Of a stretch of 64,000 nt of DNA, positions 17,681-25,421 are shown piece by piece. The DNA is taken from NCBI RefSeq assembly GCF_001651805.1, contig NZ_CP015839.1, forward strand, positions 3,596,001 to 3,660,000, in the 5' to 3' direction. Position 1 is the first letter of the stretch; every line of letters begins with the position of its first letter. Position numbers and translations under genes: made by a program. The stretch comes from Marinobacterium aestuarii. Its GTDB lineage: Bacteria; Pseudomonadota; Gammaproteobacteria; Pseudomonadales; Balneatricaceae. Below the pieces are notes generated by a model. That model was not told where the DNA came from. It searched no databases and was given only the letters and a program-made list of their open reading frames with translations.

Positions 17681-18730
17681 TCAGATAGCCGGATAGGTGG
17701 TATAGCCCTCGGCACCTGATGCATAAAAGGTGCTGCTGTCCGGCGTGTTCAGCTCAGCCTGCTGACGCAGGCGCTGCGGCAGGTCCGGGTTGGCAATAAA
17801 GGGCACGCCAAAGGCCACCGCATCCACCCGGCCATCCTCGATCCAGGCATTGGCGCTCTCGCCGGTAAAGCGCTCGTTGGCAATAAAGGCGCCGCTGAAC
17901 AGCGCCTTTATTGTCGGCACCAGGCTGTCTTCACCCTCGGCTTCGCGGGCACAGATAAAGGCGATATTCCGCGCCGACAGTGCGCTGGCAACATGGCCAA
18001 ATATCGCCGCAGGATCCGAATCGCCCATATCATGGGCATCGCCACGGGGCGACAGATGTACGCCCACCCGGCCCGCGTCCCAGACGCTGAGCACTGCATC
18101 GGTAATTTCCAGCAACAGCCGGGCGCGGTTTTCCACCGAGCCGCCATAAGCATCGCTGCGCTTGTTGCTGCTGTCCTGCAGGAACTGATCTATCAGATAG
18201 CCGTTGGCAGCATGAATTTCCACACCGTCAAAACCGGCGGCCTGGGCGTTTTCCGCACCCTGGCGGAAGGCTTCTACTATGTCCGATATTTCTTCGGTTT
18301 CCAGTGCCCGTGGCGTTGTAAAGGGCCGCTCGGGCCGCACCAGACTGACATGTCCGGCCGGCGCTATGGCGCTTGGGGCTACCGGCAAGGCGCCATCAAG
18401 ATACATGGGGTCAGACACGCGCCCTACGTGCCACAGCTGCAACACTATCTTGCCACCCTTGGCGTGCACCGCATCGGTAATGCGCCGCCAGCCAGCAACC
18501 TGAGCCTGGTTCCAGATCCCGGGCGTATCGGGATATCCCACACCCATGGGCGTCACGGCGGTGGCTTCAGAAATAATAAGTCCTGCGCTGGCGCGCTGGC
18601 TGTAATACTCCAGCATCAGATCACCGGGGACCCGACCGTCCTCTGCCCGGCACCGGGTCAGTGGCGCCATGACAATACGGCTGTTCAGCTCGATCGCACC
18701 AATTTTTACCGGATCAAATAATGACGGCAT
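17681..18730 (-). CDS. Old Yellow Enzyme family ene-reductase (NemA-like)
   Basis: FMN-dependent NAD(P)H ene-reductase that reduces electrophilic alkenes such as enals, maleimides or nitroesters. Family features are present: PLTRCRAEDGRVP near the N-terminus, IVLQLWHVGRVSDP, the substrate-binding His-Asn pair in EIHAANGYLIDQFLQDSSN, RSDAYGGSVENRAR, and the C-terminal phosphate-binding stretch around DAVAFGVPFIANPDL. At 349 residues it is normal. It lies downstream of a 60-residue gene and two palindromic operators, a pattern like electrophile-induced nemA controlled by a TetR repressor. Confidence 0.9.
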   Translation of the reverse strand: MPSLFDPVKIGAIELNSRIVMAPLTRCRAEDGRVPGDLMLEYYSQRASAGLIISEATAVTPMGVGYPDTPGIWNQAQVAGWRRITDAVHAKGGKIVLQLWHVGRVSDPMYLDGALPVAPSAIAPAGHVSLVRPERPFTTPRALETEEISDIVEAFRQGAENAQAAGFDGVEIHAANGYLIDQFLQDSSNKRSDAYGGSVENRARLLLEITDAVLSVWDAGRVGVHLSPRGDAHDMGDSDPAAIFGHVASALSARNIAFICAREAEGEDSLVPTIKALFSGAFIANERFTGESANAWIEDGRVDAVAFGVPFIANPDLPQRLRQQAELNTPDSSTFYASGAEGYTTYPAI

Positions 18731-18804
18731 AACAGAGTATCTCCATGGAATGAACAGGCCGGCAGTTTCCGGCGCAGGTTAAGGGCGGGTCGGGTTAATC
18801 TGGC

Positions 18805-18987
18805 TCAGCAGGCCTGGCGCCAGAGCTCCTGAGCCTTGGCGTCGCTATCAGCGCGACTGACCGGATAATGAATGCGCATGGGGTCGGCGCCTATATCACG
18901 CAGCGTATGACGGTCAATGGATACCGCTGCAGCGCAGCCCTGGCGCAGAGTACGGAACAGTTTCTGAATGCCGGGGATGAGTTTCAT
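18805..18987 (-). CDS. Small DUF1127-like protein
   Basis: A 60-residue protein with the segment HTLRDIGADPMRIHYPVS, resembling the C-terminal LRDIG motif of DUF1127/YjiS small proteins, often found with stress or transport genes. Its start lies downstream of the operator-promoter at 19076-19131, and it is followed at 74 bases by the ene-reductase, so the two are probably cotranscribed. Its length and composition make it a plausible real gene, but the family assignment is tentative. Confidence 0.6.
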   Translation of the reverse strand: MKLIPGIQKLFRTLRQGCAAAVSIDRHTLRDIGADPMRIHYPVSRADSDAKAQELWRQAC

Positions 18988-19075
18988 GGATCTTGCCTCC
19001 GCTGTGCGTATTAGGTGACGCTGGGTACTTGGAACCCGTCACCGGATCTGTGAGTCTGTGTCGGCCAAGCCGAAA

Positions 19076-19091
19076 CAAACCGGTCGGTATG
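19076..19091. promoter_or_regulatory. TetR-type operator, copy 1
   Basis: CAAACCGGTCGGTATG is an imperfect palindrome matching copy 2 at 13 of 16 positions, 33 bases away. The ACCGGTCGGT core resembles NemR-like TetR operators. It lies downstream of the proposed -10 of the leftward promoter. Confidence 0.6.
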
Positions 19092-19101
19092 CTTGAAGTG
19101 A

Positions 19102-19131
19102 ATTTAACCATACCGATTGGTATGTGGTCAA
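19102..19131 (-). promoter_or_regulatory. Leftward promoter of the OYE operon with operator copy 2
   Basis: On the minus strand TTGACC (19131-19126) and TTAAAT (19107-19102) are separated by 18 bases. The near-perfect palindrome CATACCGATTGGTATG (19109-19124) fills the spacer, so a bound repressor would block RNA polymerase. The operator is clearer than the promoter elements. Confidence 0.6.
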
Positions 19132-19243
19132 TCCCCAGACGGCATAAAACTGCCGGCAGCTGAAACGTCACGGCGGCGGCACCTTGCACTCAAAGCTCAG
19201 CGCTGAACCAGGGAACAATCGGGGAGCAAGGAACCAGCAAGAC

Positions 19244-19279
19244 AAAAAAACGGCCCTGCCCCGCTAAGGGAAGGACCGT
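19244..19279 (-). terminator. Rho-independent terminator of the left sugar module
   Basis: On the minus strand a 12-bp stem with one mismatch and one G-T pair (ACGGTCCTTCCC against GGGGCAGGGCCGT) is followed by seven T. It lies about 45 bases after the binding-protein gene. Confidence 0.85.
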
Positions 19280-19321
19280 AAAAGTGACACAGGAGAATCC
19301 GCAGTGTGAAGCTGTACCCGA

Positions 19322-20254
19322 TCAGTTGCGCTTGATGTACTGGTCCATGTTTTGCGGTGTTACCAGCTCAAATGGCACCCAGACTTTCTTGTCGACCGGC
19401 TCACCCTTGATCAGCTTGAGGCTGGTTTCAAGCGCACCGCGGCCCTGGGCCTCTGCGTTCTGAAATACGGTGACATCCAGATCACCGGCCTGCATGGCCG
19501 CCAGAGCATCGGCGGTAGCATCAATCCCGGACACGATCACACTGTCCATGCTGCGGCCGGATGCCTTAAGTGCCTGAATGGCGCCTATGGCCATTTCATC
19601 GTTGTTGGCGATAACGGCGTCAAACTCCAGACCCGCGGTCAGCCAGTTGGTCATAAGGTCGTTGCCTTCGGTGCGCATGAAATCTGCGGTCTGCTCTTCA
19701 ACGATGACCAGGCCACTGCACTCGGGGGTGGCGATCACATCATGGATGTCCTTGGTACGCTGCAACGCGGCGTTGTCGCCCAGGGTGCCCATCATGACCA
19801 CAACCTTGCCCTTGCCATTCATCAGCCGGCAGACTTCCTGGGTCTGCAGGGTGCCGGATTCGTCTTCGTTGGAGGCAACGAACGCCTGGCCATCAGGCAG
19901 CATGTCGACGTTGATCGGACGTCGACCCACATACACCAGTGGAATGCCCGCCGCGGCGGCATCATCGGTAATGGCCTGGGTAGCATCGGAATCCACAGCA
20001 TCAACGATGATGGCATCCACGCCCGAGGCGATAAAATTCTGCACCTGATTCAGCTGCATTCCGACTTCGTTCTTGGCATCTTCCATCTGCACATCCACGC
20101 CGGCCTCATTGGCCGAGGCTTCAATGCTGTTGCGCAGCACCGAAAGAAAGTTATCGTCAAAGCTGAACAGGGACACACCGATCTTGATGTCGGCAGCAAA
20201 CACCGAGCCCGACAGCAGTGTGGCGGCGATTGCGGTTAACAGTATTTTTTTCAT
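19322..20254 (-). CDS. Sugar ABC transporter periplasmic binding protein (left arm)
   Basis: Ribose-type periplasmic binding protein, 310 residues, with a signal peptide MKKILLTAIAATLLSGS cleaved after FAA or AFA. The Peripla_BP_4 pattern is clear: FDDNFL, QNFIASGVDAIIV, IPLVYV, VIANNDEMAIGAIQAL and VSGIDATADAL. About two-thirds of its residues match the binding protein at 27702, of equal length, by eye. No ABC ATPase or permease gene accompanies it, so it must use a transporter encoded elsewhere or serve another role. It is the last gene of a leftward set with the isomerase and dehydrogenase. Confidence 0.9.
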   Translation of the reverse strand: MKKILLTAIAATLLSGSVFAADIKIGVSLFSFDDNFLSVLRNSIEASANEAGVDVQMEDAKNEVGMQLNQVQNFIASGVDAIIVDAVDSDATQAITDDAAAAGIPLVYVGRRPINVDMLPDGQAFVASNEDESGTLQTQEVCRLMNGKGKVVVMMGTLGDNAALQRTKDIHDVIATPECSGLVIVEEQTADFMRTEGNDLMTNWLTAGLEFDAVIANNDEMAIGAIQALKASGRSMDSVIVSGIDATADALAAMQAGDLDVTVFQNAEAQGRGALETSLKLIKGEPVDKKVWVPFELVTPQNMDQYIKRN

Positions 20255-20343
20255 TGTTGTTATCCTCGAACGAGTGGATGAGCGTCAGTGACACTCGTGA
20301 TTAACCTTGTACGGGGTTTATCCCCGATTTCAAACTGGACAGC

Positions 20344-20366
20344 GCGCAGGGTTTCAACCCCTGCGC
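20344..20366 (-). other. Intercistronic hairpin, left arm
   Basis: GCGCAGGG and CCCTGCGC form a perfect 8-bp stem around a 7-base loop between the isomerase and binding-protein genes. It has no T-tract. The right arm has a different hairpin at the equivalent place (27602-27634). Confidence 0.6.
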
Positions 20367-20377
20367 CTGATCCACTA

Positions 20378-21319
20378 TTACCGGCTGATGCTTTGCTTGA
20401 GCGCATCGATCGATGACTGGATGCCTGCCTCGGTCGACATGGTGAAATCTTCCATCTCCAGACTGACCCAGTCGTTGTAGCCCTGCATGCGTACGACGGA
20501 GAAGAACTCTTTCCACCATTGCAGGTCGTGACCGGCGCCGACGGCGACGTAATTCCAGGCGCGGTTGGCGACATCATCGACCCCCTTGAGCTCCAGCAGA
20601 CCATTGATCTCGGCCAGGCCGCGCTCGATGCGGGTGTCCTTGCCATGCACATGGTGGATCGCCTCGCCCAGCGCCCGGGCCCCGGCGATGGGGCAGGCCC
20701 CTTTCCAGAACAGGTGCGACGGATCCAGGTTCATGCCGACCTTGGGGCCGACTTCATCGCGCAGGCGGAACAGGGTCTCGGGGTTCCATACCAGCATGGC
20801 CGAGAAGTTCTCCAGCGCGTATTTCTCGACACCGGCCTCGTTGGCGAGCTTCACCAGGCGCTGCCAGAGCGGAAAGGCGCAGTCTTCCCACTGATAGCGG
20901 TCACGTTCCGGCATCTCGTTGGGCCAGCTCTTGGTGTAGACGAGCCAGTTTGGCACGCTGTCACCCGGCGCTGCGGCCGGAAGTCCGGACATGGTCACGA
21001 TTTTCTTGACGCCGATTGCGCCGGCCAGGCGGACGGTCTGCTCCATTTCCCTGAGGTGACGTTCGCCCATTGCGCCTGGATCGAGGGGATTGGCCGAACA
21101 GTTCAGCGCGGCGATCTCGAGGCCGCGGGCTTCGATTTCATTCAGTTTTTTCTTCAGCAGGCCCCGGTCGGCCAGCAGTTCATCGGCACGAAAATGCGGC
21201 CCTGCGGACCAGCCGCCGCCGGTCATCTCCAGGCCTTCAACGCCCAGCGCTACACATTTGTCGAGCATGTCTGTGAAAGACAGGTCTCCCATTACATCGG
21301 TACAGATCGAAAGTTTCAT
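20378..21319 (-). CDS. Sugar phosphate isomerase/epimerase, TIM-barrel AP-endonuclease-2 fold (left copy)
   Basis: Xylose-isomerase-like TIM-barrel protein, 313 residues, probably converting a keto-sugar or keto-inositol produced by the neighbouring dehydrogenase. Metal-ligand regions ALENFSAM, GMNLDPSHLFW and HHVHGKDT are visible, as is EMTGGGWSAG early on. The protein differs from the copy at 26648 by only about six residues (by eye), and DNA identity stops at the gene ends. The two genes are in opposite orientation. ATGAAACTTTC begins the gene; the gap to the upstream dehydrogenase is 52 bases. Confidence 0.88.
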   Translation of the reverse strand: MKLSICTDVMGDLSFTDMLDKCVALGVEGLEMTGGGWSAGPHFRADELLADRGLLKKKLNEIEARGLEIAALNCSANPLDPGAMGERHLREMEQTVRLAGAIGVKKIVTMSGLPAAAPGDSVPNWLVYTKSWPNEMPERDRYQWEDCAFPLWQRLVKLANEAGVEKYALENFSAMLVWNPETLFRLRDEVGPKVGMNLDPSHLFWKGACPIAGARALGEAIHHVHGKDTRIERGLAEINGLLELKGVDDVANRAWNYVAVGAGHDLQWWKEFFSVVRMQGYNDWVSLEMEDFTMSTEAGIQSSIDALKQSISR

Positions 21320-21371
21320 GCGGCTTCACTCAACTAGAGACGTTGTGACTATTACATCAAGGGTGCCACTA

Positions 21372-22385
21372 TCAGCGCCCGTAAAACGCCGGGCACTCAG
21401 GCAGGCTGATCGGCTCAATCAGGCCGCTGTATTTGGCCTTGACGCAGGCATCCGCGGTGAGGGCAACCACATAGCCATCCCAGGCACTGGGGCCGTCCAT
21501 CTCGCCCCTGGCCGTGGCATTGATCCACTCCTGGAACTCGACATCAAAGGCATCGACAAAGCGGTCTTTCCAGTCCACAAGAATGCCATCGCTGGATTTG
21601 GCCTCAAGGCGCAGGTGTACACTCGCCGGCTCCGGCAGGCTGGCGATACCCTTCTCGCCGGTAACATGGCACTGGATGTCGTAGCCGTACTGGCAGTTGA
21701 CGAAGCTTTCGATACTGATATGCACACCCTGGCGGGTGCGCAGCAGGATCACGTGGGGATCCTGGTAGCCTTCCTGTTCACCCAGGTGGCAGCTGCGCGG
21801 CATGATAACCTGGGCGCTGACATAATCATCATCCAGCAACCAGCGCAGCACATCGTACTCATGCACACAGGAGTCGGTCAGCGCCATATCACCGCTGAAC
21901 CCCGGCGCTTCGGGTGCACGGTGAGCACAGTTGAGCGTCAGTGGCGCACCGATAGCGCCATCTGTCAGCACTTTTTTCAGCTGCCGGTACGAGCGGTCGT
22001 AACGACGCATAAAACCGACCTGCACCAGCGAGCGACCTGCGGCTATTTCGGCATCGACGATCCTGCGGCAACCCTCGGCGGTCACGGCCAGCGGTTTTTC
22101 ACAGAGTACCGGCTTGCCCGCAGCAATGGCGGCCAGCACAAACTCCTCATGGGTTGGCCCCCAGGACGCTACAATAATGGCATCGACTTCAGGCGCATTG
22201 ATAAGATCAAGACCCGTATCATATACCCGGGCTTCGATGCCCTCGCCCTGCACAACCCCGTGCGCCTGCTCGGCGTTCACATCAGTCACCGCAACAATCC
22301 GCGCCCCGGTGAGGTTACGCCTGATGCGTCTGATATGATCCTTGCCGATGGCACCGGTGCCGATAACGCCTATTTTCAACGTCAT
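21372..22385 (-). CDS. Gfo/Idh/MocA oxidoreductase, inositol-dehydrogenase-like
   Basis: NAD(P)-dependent sugar or cyclitol dehydrogenase. The Rossmann motif [12 protein letters not shown] lies at residues 6-17, the family signature CEKPLAVT near residue 100, and the catalytic-region motif [14 protein letters not shown] near residue 180. It resembles inositol 2-dehydrogenase (IolG) more than the 390-residue dehydrogenase of the right arm, so the two arms differ here. It is the first gene of the leftward set; its promoter must lie in the AT-rich region up to 23036. Confidence 0.88.
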   Translation of the reverse strand: MTLKIGVIGTGAIGKDHIRRIRRNLTGARIVAVTDVNAEQAHGVVQGEGIEARVYDTGLDLINAPEVDAIIVASWGPTHEEFVLAAIAAGKPVLCEKPLAVTAEGCRRIVDAEIAAGRSLVQVGFMRRYDRSYRQLKKVLTDGAIGAPLTLNCAHRAPEAPGFSGDMALTDSCVHEYDVLRWLLDDDYVSAQVIMPRSCHLGEQEGYQDPHVILLRTRQGVHISIESFVNCQYGYDIQCHVTGEKGIASLPEPASVHLRLEAKSSDGILVDWKDRFVDAFDVEFQEWINATARGEMDGPSAWDGYVVALTADACVKAKYSGLIEPISLPECPAFYGR

Positions 22386-23036
22386 GATAAGACCTGTAGG
22401 ATTTTTATTGGTTAGAGTTTTATGATTGAGAGTTTAATTCGAGAAAGCATTTAAATTCCGCATCTATAACAGCGAGTACATTTGATTTACTTTCAGTAAA
22501 AACTTAGAACATCTTTAAAAGATACTATTTGATACAGCATCTTTAAAAAATACATTTGGGCGTCAGAGAAGAGCGATGCGCCGGCTGCCCTGCTTCCCAG
22601 TTCCCACCGAAAACGCCGGGGTACTTGAAGTGAGGATTACTGCATGACATGACTGATATGGAGCGTTTGGGCTGCACAATAACGCAAGCTGTGCCGTAAA
22701 ATACTGCGCCATCGACAGAATACATTCAGGAATGACAGCCGTAGATGAAAACACATATAAATGCCGTGAGATGATCATGTGCTCATTCCTGTTATTATTT
22801 TTTATGGACCGCAAGGCCGTTATAGATCCTTACTTGGCAACAGAGACTGATTCAACGATAACAATGACAGAATCAATACAGGATTTGTTGCAGCTCTTTT
22901 CCCTGAGAAGCTGTATTGATTTAAGCACCCGACACTTGATAAAACAATATCACCAAGATACATTACATCAAAACGTATCAAACATGATTGCAGCATAAAT
23001 GATAGCTCTATCATTTATGCTGCAGGGAGATTATCG
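22386..23036. other. AT-rich divergent regulatory region
   Basis: About 650 bases between the left-arm dehydrogenase and the first LacI gene, far richer in A+T than its neighbours. It holds two copies of CATCTTTAAAA (around 22510 and 22539), one within the palindrome ATCTTTAAAAGAT, and the long inverted repeat at 22989. An 88-codon open frame (22732-22998, plus strand) has no recognised similarity and unusual composition; I do not call it a gene. Confidence 0.5.
22989..23024. promoter_or_regulatory. 36-bp inverted repeat upstream of LacI gene
   Basis: Two perfect 17-bp arms, TGCAGCATAAATGATAG and CTATCATTTATGCTGCA, flank a 2-base centre. It ends 12 bases before the ATG at 23037, overlapping or abutting the ribosome site. 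It could be an operator for autoregulation, or an mRNA hairpin limiting translation. Confidence 0.75.
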
Positions 23037-24080
23037 ATGTCACGCCCCACACTCTCCGATGTAGCCCGCCAGGCCGGCGTCGGCGTCGCGACCGTCGACA
23101 GGGTCATTAATGGCCGGGCGCGGGTGCGCCCCGAAACCTCGCAGCGTGTGCTGGAAGCGGCCGAAGCCATTGGCTTCAGGGCCACCGGCCTGATCCGCGC
23201 ACGCATTGATCAGCGTGCCGGGCAATTCAAACTGGGCTTTATCCTGCAGCGGCGCAGCGCCCCCTTCTATTCCCTGCTGGCAGACGCACTCACCGATGCC
23301 ACGCACGCCTGCAGCGCAATCCAGGGACAACCCGTGGTGGAGTTTCTCAACGAGCTGACACCCCAGGCGGTATCCGAGGCGCTGCTATCAATGGGGTCTC
23401 GGGTCGATGCCCTGGCCCTGGTTGCGGCCGATCATCCCAAGGTGCGGGACGCCATCGAGCAACTGCATGCCAGGGGTATTCCGGTGATCACCCTGCTCAC
23501 AGACCTCAGTGCGACGCACCGTGTCAGCTATATCGGCATCGACAACCGCCGTGCCGGGCGTACCGCCGCCTGGACCATCAGCCGCCTGAGCAAGGCACCG
23601 GGCAAGGTCGCGATTCTGGTGGGCAGCCACCGCTACCAGTGTCAGGAGCTGTGCGAGGTGAGTTTTCGCTCCTATTTCCGGGAAAATGCGCCAAAATTTC
23701 AGATCGTAGAAGACCTGATCAGCCTGGAAGACCCGGCCCTGGCGCAGGAAGCCACCTTCGATCTGCTGCAGCGCCACCCCGACCTGATCGGCATCTATGT
23801 TGCCGGTGGCGGTGCCGAGGGGGTGATTGCTGCACTGCGGGACAACCCGGCCACCCGCGGCATCATTACGGTCTGCAACGAGCTGACCGAACAGACGCAA
23901 TCCGCCCTGGTGGACGGTATTATCGACCTGGTGATCTCACACCCCCGCGAACGCCTGGCCGCCACCGCCGTGCAGGCCATGATCGATGCGCTGGAGGGTC
24001 GATCCTCTGGCGGCTCAGGCAGCGAGCAGAGCACACAGCATCTGCTGCCGTTTGATATCCATATCGCCGAGAATGTGTGA
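23037..24080 (+). CDS. LacI-family regulator (left arm)
   Basis: The N-terminal LacI helix-turn-helix TLSDVARQAGVGVATVDRVI is followed by the hinge and a periplasmic-binding-protein-like effector domain; 347 residues. The effector domain has FILQRRSAPFYSLLADAL and the IGIDNRRAGRTAAW segment. In this subgroup (LacI with VDRVING) ligands are often cyclitols or pentoses; the ligand is unknown here. It is divergent from the left-arm dehydrogenase, convergent with the second LacI gene (20-base gap), and has the 36-bp inverted repeat just before its start, which it may bind. Confidence 0.9.
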   Translation: MSRPTLSDVARQAGVGVATVDRVINGRARVRPETSQRVLEAAEAIGFRATGLIRARIDQRAGQFKLGFILQRRSAPFYSLLADALTDATHACSAIQGQPVVEFLNELTPQAVSEALLSMGSRVDALALVAADHPKVRDAIEQLHARGIPVITLLTDLSATHRVSYIGIDNRRAGRTAAWTISRLSKAPGKVAILVGSHRYQCQELCEVSFRSYFRENAPKFQIVEDLISLEDPALAQEATFDLLQRHPDLIGIYVAGGGAEGVIAALRDNPATRGIITVCNELTEQTQSALVDGIIDLVISHPRERLAATAVQAMIDALEGRSSGGSGSEQSTQHLLPFDIHIAENV

Positions 24081-24100
24081 GGGCACCAGGCGCTATCTGA

Positions 24101-25123
24101 CTATGATTTGCTCAGGTGCGACGAGCGCAGCACCAGCTGCCCCGGAAGCAGCAATTGCCGTACTGCGGAGTCCCCGGCGCCTAGCCTGCGAATGGCTTCG
24201 TCCACCAGCTGCTGCAGTGGCTGATGGTAGGTCGTCAGGCCATAGCTCGGTGAGGCGGCCAGTTCAATGTCGTCAAACCCCACCACGGCCAGCGGTATGG
24301 CCTCAGCGCGGCTGCGCAGCGCATCCAGCGCACCTATGGCCAGGATATCGTTCTCGCAGAACAGCGCCTCTAGCCGTGTATCCGGCGCCACGCTGTCCAG
24401 ATACCGATTCAGGGACTTGTAGCCATTTTCACGCGCATAATGCCCGGCATCCAGTACTGTGCTGAGCACCAGCCCGCGCTCGCGCAGACCTGCCTCGAAA
24501 CCATCCACGCGCTGTAGCTGAGTGGACTCGCTCACCGGCCCTGCCATGTAGCCAATACGCTGATAGCCCTGATCGGCCAGCAGCATGGCAATTTCATGCC
24601 CCGCACGATAGCCATCGGTAGACACAACCTGGATACCGGGGTTGTCACTGTTGCGATAGAGCACGATCAGTGGAATATGGCGAATATCCTGCGCCAGTCG
24701 CACCAGCTCGTCGGTCAGCACTGTGCCGAGGAAAATCAGCCCGTCAATCTGGAACTGATCCGCCAGCGTCAGCGCTGACTTGTAGCTGTACTCCGAGGTG
24801 ATGTTCAGCAACATGGGCATGTAGCCCCGCCGCTGCAGCTGGCCGCTGACCTCGTTCAGCACCTGCAACAGGTTGGGGTTTTCCATCTCGTCGACCACCA
24901 GCCCGACCATGTTGGTGCGCTTTTTGGAAAGGCTGCGCGCCAGCAAGTTGGGTTTGTAGCCCAGCGCCTCGGCAGCCCCGAGCACCCGCTCCAGAGCCCG
25001 GGGCGATATGGACGCACCGTCCGTAAAGGCCCGGGACACGGTCCATTTTGAGACACCGGCCCGTTCGGCGACATCAGTTGCAGTGACCTTGCGGTCGGCG
25101 GGCACAGAGGATTTTTTTGGCAT
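24101..25123 (-). CDS. LacI-family regulator (right arm)
   Basis: LacI-type repressor of 340 residues: the HTH VTATDVAERAGVSKWTVSRA, then YKPNLLARSLSKKRTNMVGL marks the hinge, followed by the ligand-binding domain with VVSTDGYRAGHEIA and VVGFDDIELAASPSYGLTT. The start at 25123 is preferred over 25216, where the frame is still open, because the family N-terminus begins shortly before the HTH. Four copies of a 16-bp palindrome lie between it and the divergent right-arm dehydrogenase; it almost surely binds these. Protein similarity to the left-arm regulator is low outside the fold. Confidence 0.92.
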   Translation of the reverse strand: MPKKSSVPADRKVTATDVAERAGVSKWTVSRAFTDGASISPRALERVLGAAEALGYKPNLLARSLSKKRTNMVGLVVDEMENPNLLQVLNEVSGQLQRRGYMPMLLNITSEYSYKSALTLADQFQIDGLIFLGTVLTDELVRLAQDIRHIPLIVLYRNSDNPGIQVVSTDGYRAGHEIAMLLADQGYQRIGYMAGPVSESTQLQRVDGFEAGLRERGLVLSTVLDAGHYARENGYKSLNRYLDSVAPDTRLEALFCENDILAIGALDALRSRAEAIPLAVVGFDDIELAASPSYGLTTYHQPLQQLVDEAIRRLGAGDSAVRQLLLPGQLVLRSSHLSKS

Positions 25124-25170
25124 TTGCAGACGACACCGTTGACATCCTTTCGAGAGTTGTCGTATTTTAC

Positions 25171-25186
25171 TTGCAACCGGGTGCAA
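25171..25186. promoter_or_regulatory. LacI operator O1
   Basis: TTGCAACCGGGTGCAA, a near-perfect palindrome, 48 bases upstream of the regulator start, so it probably serves autorepression. Confidence 0.85.
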
Positions 25187-25210
25187 TCGCACCTTTTTAT
25201 TGGCAGCGCG

Positions 25211-25226
25211 TTGCACCCGGTTGCAA
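25211..25226. promoter_or_regulatory. LacI operator O2
   Basis: TTGCACCCGGTTGCAA, the exact reverse complement of the O1 sequence, 40 bases from it. Confidence 0.85.
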
Positions 25227-25269
25227 ACAATGCTCGATCACAACAATCGGGCATTTTTAATCTCCTGAT

Positions 25270-25285
25270 TTGCAACCGGGTGCAT
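25270..25285. promoter_or_regulatory. LacI operator O3
   Basis: TTGCAACCGGGTGCAT, one mismatch to O1, 59 bases from O2. Confidence 0.8.
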
Positions 25286-25335
25286 TACCGGTCCGGGGGG
25301 GACAAAATTACCCCTCGGTATTTTCAGGAAAAACT

Positions 25336-25351
25336 TTGCACCCGAGTGCAA
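25336..25351. promoter_or_regulatory. LacI operator O4
   Basis: TTGCACCCGAGTGCAA, a perfect palindrome apart from its centre, 66 bases after O3 and 70 bases before the dehydrogenase start. It is the copy best placed to block the rightward promoter. Confidence 0.85.
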
Positions 25352-25421
25352 GAAGACTGGATAGCCTGACTGCAGGCATCCAGAAGCCAGCATCAGCGAC
25401 ATAACAAGAAGAGGTTTAGAC

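Noticed and set aside
21090-22415. A 441-codon open frame on the plus strand
   Set aside because: It is antisense to the isomerase and dehydrogenase genes, whose products are recognisable.
22732-22998. 88-codon open frame in the AT-rich region
   Set aside because: No similarity, no convincing ribosome site, and it runs into the inverted repeat before the LacI gene.
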